Below are positions 1 through 4,775 of a stretch of 11,007 nt of DNA, in pieces. Position 1 is the stretch's first letter; each line of letters starts with the position of its first letter. This stretch comes from a bacterium. Its GTDB lineage: Bacteria > Patescibacteriota > Minisyncoccia > Phycocordibacterales > UBA918. The stretch lies in NCBI GenBank assembly GCA_027487145.1, contig JAIYEC010000012.1:1-11007 (forward strand), written 5' to 3'. Below the pieces are notes generated by a model. It made no database searches and was not told the origin of the DNA. It saw only the letters and a program-made list of their open reading frames with translations. A program made the translations under genes and the position numbers.

Positions 1-183
1 AATCGACGACGAGGATTAATCTTTTTAAATGAACAAAGGAGCGCACAGCGCGACTATTGTGAATTTATACAGGCGCTTAGCATATTTTCGACCATTCCTA
101 GGGAGAAAATAGGCTGTAGCGAGCTGTAAAGGAGGTCAATAATAAATACTAGAATTAGTATTATTTACTTTATATAAAATTAA
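1..183. other. Intergenic leader upstream of the H1-like gene
   Basis: No gene is supported here. The first 19 bases could be the last codons of an upstream plus-strand gene (Ile-Asp-Asp-Glu-Asp, then TAA at 17-19), but that is too short to claim. An AT-rich hairpin (AATACTA 145-151 / TAGTATT 156-162, 4-nt loop) could be an operator or a weak structural element. AAAGGAGGTC at 128-137 resembles a perfect Shine-Dalgarno but has no start codon nearby. Confidence 0.4.
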
Positions 184-189
184 TATACA
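184..189 (+). promoter_or_regulatory. -10-like hexamer just before the 195 start codon
   Basis: TATACA lies 5 nt before the ATG at 195, which would put the transcript start at or next to the start codon (leaderless mRNA). A second candidate, TATAAA at 173-178, would give a leader of about ten bases. No convincing -35 element is visible. Confidence 0.4.
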
Positions 190-194
190 TAACC

Positions 195-680
195 ATGGCA
201 ACAAAATCTGAAGGAAAAAAGTCGGCTGCAACGGGAGCCGCAAATAAAACTAACGCTGCAGCAGTTGGCGTTGGTCTTGGAGCTGCAGCAGTAGCAGCCG
301 CTGGAGCATTCTTCCTCTATGGAAGCAAGAACGCAGCCAAGAATCGAAAGACAGTAAAGAGCTGGGCACTAAAGGCAAAAGCCGAAGTTCTCGAAAAATT
401 GGAAGACGCGCAAGAGATGACGCAAAAGGAATACGACGATCTGATTAAGTCAGTGTCTGGTGCCTACGCTGGAGCAAAGAATGCCAGCAAGAAAGATATC
501 CTCGAATTTTCAAAAGAAATGAAGGATCATTGGAAGCAGATTGAAAAAGCTGCTGCACCACTGAAGAAGACAGCAACTACTGCAAAAAAAGCAGTGAAGA
601 AAGAAGCGAAAGAAACCGTCAAAGAAGTAAAAACAGCTGCTAAAAAAGTAGCTAAGACAGCTCAAAAGGCTCTCAAATAA
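195..680 (+). CDS. Membrane-anchored Lys/Ala-rich histone-H1-like protein
   Basis: The 161-residue protein has three parts: a polar N-terminus (1-20), an Ala/Gly-rich hydrophobic stretch at about 22-42 that could be one membrane segment, and a charged helical region (about 45-120). It ends in a Lys/Ala tail (about 120-161) with AKKAVKK- and AAKKVAK-type repeats like the C-terminal tail of histone H1 and bacterial H1-like proteins. Such tails bind DNA or other polyanions by charge. The membrane segment suggests, by inference, a protein tethering nucleoid or nucleic acid to the inner membrane; the layout also recalls YtxH-like proteins. It has no Cys. It is monocistronic, with a strong terminator directly behind it. 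ATG 195 is chosen because the frame opens there behind a -10-like hexamer. The exact family is not recognised. Confidence 0.8.
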   Translation: MATKSEGKKSAATGAANKTNAAAVGVGLGAAAVAAAGAFFLYGSKNAAKNRKTVKSWALKAKAEVLEKLEDAQEMTQKEYDDLIKSVSGAYAGAKNASKKDILEFSKEMKDHWKQIEKAAAPLKKTATTAKKAVKKEAKETVKEVKTAAKKVAKTAQKALK

Positions 681-687
681 AGGAGAT

Positions 688-724
688 ATAAAGCCACCGC
701 TTCTAAAAGAAGCGGTGGCTTTAT
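688..724 (+). terminator. Strong hairpin terminator behind the H1-like gene
   Basis: A perfect 17-bp stem (688-704 / 708-724) with an AAA loop; the arms carry A-runs and T-runs (AAAGCC...GGCTTT), so it could work in both directions. It starts 7 nt after the stop codon and reaches into the dnaX promoter, insulating the two genes. Confidence 0.9.
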
Positions 725-726
725 CG

Positions 727-735
727 TGGTATACT
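727..735 (+). promoter_or_regulatory. Extended -10 promoter of the dnaX operon
   Basis: TGGTATACT is a good extended -10 element (TGn plus TATACT at 730-735). Transcription would start at about 742, one base before the dnaX ATG at 743, giving an essentially leaderless message. There is no Shine-Dalgarno. The -35 position would fall inside the preceding terminator stem, consistent with an extended -10 that does not need a -35. Confidence 0.6.
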
Positions 736-742
736 ACTTTTC

Positions 743-1777
743 ATGTCAGAAGCAACAGCACTCTATCGCAAGTATCGACCACAATCATTTACCGAAGTCA
801 GAGATCAAGACCACATTGTTACGGTCCTTGAAGGAGCTATCAGAAAGGGAACTATCCCTCACGCACTGCTATTTTCAGGTACACGCGGAACTGGTAAGAC
901 AACCATGGCGCGCATCTTCGCTCATGCGGTAGGAGCCAGTGATTTAGATATTTACGAAATGGACGCAGCCTCAAACCGAGGGATTGATGATGTACGTGAA
1001 CTCAAAGAAGCGGTTCACACCATGCCGTATGAGTCACCATACAAGGTGTACATTATCGACGAGGTGCACATGCTCACCAAAGAAGCCTTCAATGCGCTCC
1101 TAAAGACGCTTGAAGAACCCCCAGCGCACGTTATCTTCATTTTAGCTACCACCGAAGAAGAGAAGTTACTTGATACGATTTTGTCTCGCTGTCAGGTGTT
1201 TCGGTTTAACTCACCATCACGCGCTGTCCTCACGACACTTGCGATTGATGTGGCTAAGCAAGAAGGCTTCACTATTTCACCAGAAGCGGCTGACCTCGTG
1301 GCGCTTGCGGCTGACGGATCATTTCGTGATGCGTTAGGGATAATTCAAAAAGTCATCTTGGCTTCAGGGGACACCATTGGTTCAGCGGACGAAGTAGCGG
1401 CTATTATTGGCGCGCCAAAAATATCCACCATGCTTGAGCTCCTTCATGCACTTCATATGAAGGATACACAACAAGCCTTGGCCATTATCCAAGTTGTTAC
1501 CGCTGGTCCAGTTAACATGAGGTTGTTCCTCAGATTGCTCCTTGAGCATGTACGCGCGGTGATGTTGCTTCGCAACCTGCCGACACAAAGCGAAGCCATT
1601 CTCAAAGCCTTTGGTCCTGAGTCACAAGAAAAAATTCTCACCTACGCCAGTGGTCCAACGCCACTTAATTCGCATCTACTGCTGAAGCTCCTTGCTGCTT
1701 CTGAACAAACCAGTCGCTCACCAATACCGCAATTACCACTTGAGATCGCGATTGTAGATGCTTTTAAAATAACGTAG
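743..1777 (+). CDS. dnaX: DNA polymerase III clamp-loader subunit gamma (short DnaX, no zinc module, no tau tail)
   Basis: Motor ATPase of the clamp loader that places the sliding clamp on DNA. The AAA+ signatures are in order: N-terminal LYRKYRPQSF; Walker A GTRGTGKT (46-53); MDAASNRGIDDVR (73-85); Walker B with IIDEVH (104-109); NALLKTLEEPP (117-127); sensor-1 region ILATTEEEK; the SRC arginine-finger motif (148-150); sensor-2 GSFRDAL (192-198). At 344 residues it is gamma-length; the Pro-rich and C-terminal polymerase/helicase-binding tau domains are absent. Between ARIFAHAV and EMDAAS only about eight residues remain, where most bacterial DnaX have a roughly 20-residue-longer four-Cys zinc module; the only Cys left is that of SRC. 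It starts a run with two phosphatase genes (2-nt gap to the next). Identification is secure. Confidence 0.96.
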   Translation: MSEATALYRKYRPQSFTEVRDQDHIVTVLEGAIRKGTIPHALLFSGTRGTGKTTMARIFAHAVGASDLDIYEMDAASNRGIDDVRELKEAVHTMPYESPYKVYIIDEVHMLTKEAFNALLKTLEEPPAHVIFILATTEEEKLLDTILSRCQVFRFNSPSRAVLTTLAIDVAKQEGFTISPEAADLVALAADGSFRDALGIIQKVILASGDTIGSADEVAAIIGAPKISTMLELLHALHMKDTQQALAIIQVVTAGPVNMRLFLRLLLEHVRAVMLLRNLPTQSEAILKAFGPESQEKILTYASGPTPLNSHLLLKLLAASEQTSRSPIPQLPLEIAIVDAFKIT

Positions 1778-1779
1778 TT

Positions 1780-2424
1780 ATGTCAGTTCAATATATTTAT
1801 CTAGCTAGACACGGGCAAACAGCTTCAAATGCATCTGGTACTTCGCAAGGAATTGATTCGATTCTGAATGAGACAGGACATACTCAGGCTGCAAAACTTG
1901 CCAATCGAGCCAAACATATTCGATTTGAGACATTACACTCAAGCCCCTACGAACGAGCTAAACAAACCGTACAGTATATTGCTGAGGCTAAAGATATGTC
2001 GGTGACTACTCATGATTTTCTGCGTGAGGTAAAAAACCCTAGTCATTTAGTAGGGGTTTCTCGCACCAGTGAAGAATACCAGCAATACCTTAATGATAAG
2101 TTTGAATCTTTTATCCAAGGAGAGTGGGAGTATAAATATGCTGATGAAGAATCATTTGGTGAAGTTATTGAGCGGGTTAAAGAGACAGTAAATCTCTTTA
2201 ATTCACTACAAGGCAATGCATTTATCGTCTCGCACGGTCATTTTCTCCGTTATCTTATTTGTTATGTACTCACAGATGAAACTCTCGACCCAATTACATG
2301 GAGGAGAATCGGGTTTTCTATGAATACCAGTAATACTGGTATCACTATCTTACGACGAGAAACTGCCTCCGAAACATGGAAGCTCCATACCTTTAATGAT
2401 TTAGCTCACTTTGCAGATAATTAG
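1780..2424 (+). CDS. Histidine-phosphatase-superfamily protein (phosphoglycerate-mutase-like), copy 1
   Basis: A 214-residue protein of the branch-1 histidine phosphatase superfamily (cofactor-dependent PGM / CobC / PhoE type). The catalytic loop ARHGQT places the phospho-accepting His at 11 with Arg10. The pocket residues follow: SSPYERAKQT with Arg59, Arg-Glu at 82-83 as likely acid, and the second catalytic His in VSHGHFLR (His152). All key residues are present, so it should be active, probably on a small phosphorylated metabolite or nucleotide; the substrate cannot be read from sequence. It has no signal peptide, so is cytoplasmic. ATG 1780 is 2 nt after the dnaX stop without a Shine-Dalgarno, so translation is probably coupled. 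The next gene is a divergent paralogue. Confidence 0.9.
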   Translation: MSVQYIYLARHGQTASNASGTSQGIDSILNETGHTQAAKLANRAKHIRFETLHSSPYERAKQTVQYIAEAKDMSVTTHDFLREVKNPSHLVGVSRTSEEYQQYLNDKFESFIQGEWEYKYADEESFGEVIERVKETVNLFNSLQGNAFIVSHGHFLRYLICYVLTDETLDPITWRRIGFSMNTSNTGITILRRETASETWKLHTFNDLAHFADN

Positions 2425-2425
2425 T

Positions 2426-3040
2426 ATGGAAATATTTTTAGTTCGACATGGGCAGACTAATGGGAATGTGGCACATCGACATCAGTCGACTGCTACACCC
2501 CTTACTCCACTTGGGAGGCAACAAATTATCGCTTCAGCACATAAGCTTACTGAGTTTGCACCAACGCACCTTATTACCAGTTCAGTCTTGCGAGCGGTTG
2601 AGTCAGCACAACTCATTGGTCAGATTCTTGACTTGATACCTGATACCAACGAAGTGTTCCGTGAACTCGATCGACCAAACTTTCTCCACGGTAATCTTCT
2701 TAAAAGTCCTCGCTCAGTATTGTTCTACTCACTTTGGTACTTTGGTCTTTCAGATAACGCTACCTATGGCGGGGAATCATATAAGGATTTGCGAGCTCGG
2801 GTACAAAAAGCCCAAGCGGTGCTAGAGCAGTATCCAGAGGATGCGAAGGTTGTCGTCATCTCGCATTCGGTCTTTATCAATTTCTTTTTGGCGCACATGT
2901 GTGACCCTCGTCCAATGAATCCCTTTAAAGCACTCATCCGTTTTATTAAGGTGTTTCGAATCAAGAATGCTAGCATCACCCGCGTTACATATAGTAAGGG
3001 GGCTTCTAAGCATGTCTGTGCCTGGCAACAGGTTAAATAA
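2426..3040 (+). CDS. Histidine-phosphatase-superfamily protein, copy 2
   Basis: A 204-residue paralogue of the preceding protein. The catalytic motif LVRHGQT gives Arg7 and His8. SSVLRAVESA gives Arg56, RELDRP gives Glu80, and the second His is His147 in VVISHSVF. Compared with copy 1, the Gly after the second His is replaced by Ser, and the C-terminus is more basic (FKALIRFIKVFRIKN), so the substrates probably differ. ATG 2426 starts 1 nt after the previous stop and aligns with the usual N-terminus; a TTG at 2411 inside the previous gene is less likely. It is the last gene of the dnaX run. The exact substrate is unknown, with alternatives ranging from PGM-like mutase to alpha-ribazole or nucleotide phosphatase. 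Confidence 0.88.
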   Translation: MEIFLVRHGQTNGNVAHRHQSTATPLTPLGRQQIIASAHKLTEFAPTHLITSSVLRAVESAQLIGQILDLIPDTNEVFRELDRPNFLHGNLLKSPRSVLFYSLWYFGLSDNATYGGESYKDLRARVQKAQAVLEQYPEDAKVVVISHSVFINFFLAHMCDPRPMNPFKALIRFIKVFRIKNASITRVTYSKGASKHVCAWQQVK

Positions 3041-3128
3041 CTGATGGGGAAGTCCACCCTTGAAAGTTACTGAATTTCTGGCAGTATAGTGCCACCAGAC
3101 AAGAAAGAGATGTAGAGGAAAAGATCAC

Positions 3129-3149
3129 ATATTGCCGATTCGTCTAATG
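3129..3149 (+). repeat. Duplicated 5' end of tRNA-Gln (direct repeat)
   Basis: Positions 3129-3149 are identical to 3286-3306, which holds the last bases before tRNA-Gln and its first 17 bases. The copies are 157 bp apart in the same orientation. This copy stops at the D-loop and has no tRNA behind it, so it is a remnant or an att-like repeat, not a gene. Confidence 0.85.
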
Positions 3150-3289
3150 CCATGGTTTGTCCGTAAGGACCAAACCATACTGCCAGCGCTCGCTCGGTCA
3201 TGCAAAAGTAAACTTTGCACGACCCTCGCTCGCTTAGCAGAAGGACTAGCGTCCTCCCATCAGACGAATTACAATACACAAGTAAATAT
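3130..3289. other. Three-hairpin element between the two copies of the tRNA 5' end
   Basis: A folded non-coding block. An outer stem is formed by ATTCGTCTAATG (3138-3149) and its near-complement CATCAGACGAAT (3258-3269, one mismatch). Inside are hairpin 1 (3152-3178, GNRA-type GTAA loop), hairpin 2 (GGTC 3196-3199 / GACC 3221-3224 with TGCAAA / TTTGCA, flanked by CTCGCTCG direct repeats and CTGC/GCAG) and hairpin 3 (AGGAC 3242-3246 / GTCCT 3251-3255). TACAAT at 3270-3275 could be the -10 of the tRNA, with a leader of about 8 nt. It could be a small palindromic mobile unit or a structured integration site. Confidence 0.6.
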
Positions 3290-3360
3290 TGCCGATTCGT
3301 CTAATGGTAGGACTCTGGTTTCTGGTACCAGCTATTGGGGTTCGAGTCCCTGATCGGCAG
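3290..3360 (+). tRNA. tRNA-Gln (anticodon CUG)
   Basis: The acceptor stem TGCCGAT (3290-3296) pairs perfectly with ATCGGCA (3353-3359); the discriminator is G3360. The D arm contains TAATGGTA. The anticodon stem CTGGT/ACCAG (3315-3319 / 3327-3331) closes a 7-base loop with CTG at 3322-3324, so it reads CAG codons. The T loop is TTCGAGT (3341-3347) on a stem with two wobble pairs. The CCA end is not encoded (CAA follows), so it must be added by a nucleotidyltransferase. Both ends of this gene are mirrored in the flanking DNA. Confidence 0.95.
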
Positions 3361-3369
3361 CAATCAGCA

Positions 3370-3405
3370 GGCCGCAAACGTGCATACGTTTGCGGCCTTT
3401 GCTGT
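3370..3405 (+). terminator. Hairpin terminator behind tRNA-Gln
   Basis: A perfect 12-bp stem (3370-3381 / 3386-3397, loop GCAT) followed by TTTGCTGTT, a rather weak T tract. The stem continues outward through AGCAA/TTGCT and CAGCA/TGCTG with small bulges into the tRNA 3' half and its inverted copy at 3411-3428, so the terminator sits at the tip of a much longer palindrome. Confidence 0.75.
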
Positions 3406-3410
3406 TGCTC

Positions 3411-3428
3411 GCCGATCAGGGACTCGAA
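3411..3428 (-). repeat. Inverted copy of the tRNA-Gln 3' end
   Basis: Positions 3411-3428 are the exact reverse complement of 3341-3358, the T loop, T stem and 3' acceptor strand of tRNA-Gln (18 of 18). Copies of tRNA 3' ends usually mark integration sites; the inverted orientation is unusual. Its GGACTC part also forms the 5' half of the closing stem of leader 1. Confidence 0.9.
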
Positions 3429-3609
3429 AACCGCAGGCGGTATACAAGACGAGTGAAGCGAGGGCTTGTCGCCGAGGTGGGGTCGAGAGTACTTACTAGA
3501 ATTGGAGCACAGTGAACAATTATAGTTAGTAACTCGTGACCGAGTCCGGGCAGTCAACTTATATAGCACGAATAGCGTTAATGAAACGCTCATCTAGTTT
3601 TGTATAGGC
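3419..3609 (+). other. Folded leader element 1 of the cassette island
   Basis: Non-coding. A closing stem P1 (GGACTC 3420-3425 / GAGTCC 3542-3547) surrounds hairpin P2 (GGCG 3436-3439 / CGCC 3470-3473 with ACAAG 3444-3448 / CTTGT 3465-3469) and long hairpin P3 (GGTC 3481-3484 / GACC 3538-3541, GAGT/ACTC, ACTTACTA/TAGTTAGT, AATTG/CAATT). Blocks shared with leader 2 follow: AGTCAACT (3552-3559), TAGCACGAATAGCGTT (3564-3579), a small hairpin AGCGTT/AACGCT (3574-3590) and ATCTnnTTTTGTAnAG. P2 and P3 are not conserved in sequence between the leaders, but the layout is. Confidence 0.65.
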
Positions 3610-3638
3610 TTAGCAAGACACATAAAAGAGTTTATAGT
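3610..3638 (+). promoter_or_regulatory. Probable promoter of the HEPN-like gene
   Basis: TTAGCA (3610-3615), a 17-nt spacer and TATAGT (3633-3638) form a plausible promoter just downstream of the shared leader block. Transcription would start at about 3645, leaving about 19 nt before the ATG without a Shine-Dalgarno. Confidence 0.45.
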
Positions 3639-3663
3639 GTAGCAATAAGAACAACTATTTTGT

Positions 3664-4239
3664 ATGCAAAGTAATCAGATATTGAGTGATATTTCTCGTT
3701 TGAAGTTAGAAGTCAATCATGTGTTTGATAACATTGTAATTCCAAATTGGGGTTCAGAAAATCTTCACGGATTCCCTGATACTTTATATGGATTTATGAT
3801 GAGAGTTATGTCTCACATTGACTTACTTTCGTACTATTGGGACTTAACTCAGAAGGGGTATCAAACGGTTCGGATGATTGATTTCATGGATACATATTTT
3901 GATAGACGTAGTGAGCAAAATTCAATCTTGGTGCATATGTGGCGACATCAGCTCATGCACACGGCTGAGCCTCGTATTATTACTGATACATCAACAGGAG
4001 TGAAGTATCGTTGGTTACTTCACTGGGGTCCACCGTACCTTCCTTTAGAACATCATTATGAAATTAACACTAATATTCCAAATGAAAAGATTCTTCAGCT
4101 TGGCTTAATTTATTTAGTAGATCAACTTGAGATAGCTGCAACAAGCTATATTAAAGATTTGGATTCAAGTATTGATTTGCAGAATAATTTTAAAATAGTA
4201 GAAAAGGAATTACAAAATGTAGAAAAGAAAATTATTTAG
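3664..4239 (+). CDS. Unknown cassette protein with a HEPN-like Rx4H motif
   Basis: The 191-residue protein is not recognised as a named family. It is soluble, mostly helical by composition and rich in aromatic residues in its first half. In LVHMWRHQLMHTAEPR, residues 94-99 (R-H-Q-L-M-H) match the Rx4-6H signature of HEPN nucleases, including the polar residue right after Arg; in HEPN proteins these residues cut RNA. The helical pattern around it and the charged C-terminal helix (about 165-191, rich in Lys/Glu) fit, but one short motif is weak proof. No nucleotidyltransferase partner gene is adjacent. The gene looks AT-richer than dnaX (one 60-base line counted: about 37% versus 48% GC), consistent with acquisition. 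It sits alone between leader 1 and the 55-nt tail. A defence or toxin role is inference. Confidence 0.7.
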   Translation: MQSNQILSDISRLKLEVNHVFDNIVIPNWGSENLHGFPDTLYGFMMRVMSHIDLLSYYWDLTQKGYQTVRMIDFMDTYFDRRSEQNSILVHMWRHQLMHTAEPRIITDTSTGVKYRWLLHWGPPYLPLEHHYEINTNIPNEKILQLGLIYLVDQLEIAATSYIKDLDSSIDLQNNFKIVEKELQNVEKKII

Positions 4240-4247
4240 TTGTACGG

Positions 4248-4302
4248 GACGCGTCGAAACTGATTCTAAAAATATAGCTACACGGTCAAGCAGGAGTTGA
4301 CC
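4248..4302 (+). repeat. Conserved 55-nt cassette tail, copy A
   Basis: It starts 9 nt after the stop of the HEPN-like gene and aligns without gaps to 5520-5574 behind the Abi-alpha gene (42 of 55 identical, counted by eye). Shared blocks are CGTCGAAA, AAAAATATA and a hairpin whose arms GGTCAA / TTGACC surround a G-rich loop; here the stem extends to 11 bp (TACACGGTCAA / TTGACCGTGTA, 4279-4307). The genes in front are unrelated. Confidence 0.8.
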
Positions 4303-4336
4303 GTGTACGATTCTAGCCCGAGCATCTCAGCTCACA

Positions 4337-4364
4337 AGAAAAGCACCCGCAAGGGTGTTTTTCT
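4337..4364 (+). terminator. Terminator of cassette 1
   Basis: A 12-bp stem (4337-4348 / 4353-4364, one G-T wobble) with GCAA tetraloop, A-rich on the left and ending GTTTTTCT on the right. An outer inverted repeat CAGCTCA (4328-4334) / TGAGCTG (4370-4376) joins it to the next tRNA-derived repeat. Confidence 0.85.
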
Positions 4365-4372
4365 GTATATGA

Positions 4373-4419
4373 GCTGCCGATCAAGTAACAGTCTGGGAGA
4401 CTGTTACGGGGGACTCGAA
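4373..4419 (-). repeat. Second inverted copy of the tRNA-Gln 3' end, split by a hairpin
   Basis: GCTGCCGATCA (4373-4383) and GGGACTCGAA (4410-4419) together equal the reverse complement of the tRNA-Gln 3' region. They are separated by 26 bases (4384-4409) holding a perfect 10-bp hairpin, GTAACAGTCT / AGACTGTTAC (4385-4394 / 4398-4407), loop GGG. The copy near 3411 is uninterrupted. Confidence 0.8.
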
Positions 4420-4570
4420 GACCTTGCCAGCTAGTTTATATGACGTAAGGAAATAAACTAGCGACAAGGTGTACTGGTTCTGTAAGGACCGAGTCCCTGA
4501 CGGATAGTCAACTCGTGCTAGCACGAAGAGCGTTCATATATGCTTATCTCATTTTGTACAGATTTAAAAA
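4410..4570 (+). other. Folded leader element 2 of the cassette island
   Basis: Same plan as leader 1. P1 (GGGACTC 4410-4416 / GAGTCCC 4491-4497) encloses P2 (ACCTTG 4421-4426 / CAAGGT 4465-4470 and GCTAGTTTAT 4430-4439 / ATAAACTAGC 4453-4462) and P3 (GGTTC 4476-4480 / GGACC 4486-4490). Then come AGTCAACT (4506-4513), a palindrome CGTGCTAGCACG (4514-4525), TAGCACGAAGAGCGTT (4519-4534), and a short stem AGCGT/ATGCT. That stem replaces AGCGTT/AACGCT of leader 1 with pairing kept through a G-T wobble. ATCTnnTTTTGTAnAG follows. The 3' P1 strand reads like a forward, decayed tRNA 3' end. Confidence 0.65.
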
Positions 4571-4574
4571 GTGA

Positions 4575-4580
4575 TAAAAT
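4575..4580 (+). promoter_or_regulatory. -10-like element for the 4587 start (leaderless)
   Basis: TAAAAT at 4575-4580 predicts transcription from 4587, exactly the G of the GTG start codon. There is no Shine-Dalgarno. TTGTAC near 4555 is a possible -35 with a short spacer. Confidence 0.4.
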
Positions 4581-4586
4581 TATTAA

Positions 4587-4772
4587 GTGAACAAAATTAT
4601 TTCAATAAGCATCTTGCTGATAGCTATTGCTGCCTTGTACAACTTTATAGTGAGGCCAATTCAGCAAGACAAAAAGCTGGAAGAATGTCTGTATGGTGCA
4701 GGCGTGACTCTCGAGGAAGGAGATACCTATCAGAGGTATGAGCAGGCGTGTATTCAGAAGTATGGAAGATAG
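4587..4772 (+). CDS. Small single-pass membrane protein, partner of the Abi-alpha gene
   Basis: A 61-residue protein starting at GTG. Residues about 4-22 (IISISILLIAIAALYNFIV) form one membrane segment or uncleaved signal anchor, followed by a basic patch and a small polar domain with two Cys (34 and 55, in EECLYGAG and EQACIQKYG) that could form a disulfide outside the membrane. The family is not recognised. The stop is 3 nt before the Abi-alpha start, so the two are almost certainly co-transcribed and probably work together, for example as membrane anchor, sensor or antitoxin-like partner (inference). It is the first gene of cassette 2. The GTG start has no alternative ATG. Confidence 0.7.
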   Translation: MNKIISISILLIAIAALYNFIVRPIQQDKKLEECLYGAGVTLEEGDTYQRYEQACIQKYGR

Positions 4773-4775
4773 GCT

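Noticed and set aside
128..137. AAAGGAGGTC as a ribosome site or trace of a 16S rRNA 3' end
   Set aside because: No start codon at usable distance, and the surrounding bases do not match the rRNA end.
1382..1641. Antisense open frames inside dnaX
   Set aside because: They overlap the secure dnaX frame, lack family signals and read as its shadow.
3188..3234. CRISPR-like or satellite repeat from CTCGCTCG copies
   Set aside because: Only two short copies within one hairpin, with no regular spacers.
3246..3593. 115-codon minus-strand frame across tRNA-Gln
   Set aside because: It covers the tRNA, its terminator and the folded leader, so its openness is chance.
3419..3600. T-box riboswitch
   Set aside because: No T-box consensus (AGGGUGGnACCGCG) or specifier loop; the similarity to tRNA is direct sequence copying.
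4240..4586. Classical integron attC site
   Set aside because: No RYYYAAC / GTTRRRY box pair in the expected arrangement and no integrase; only the modular logic is similar.
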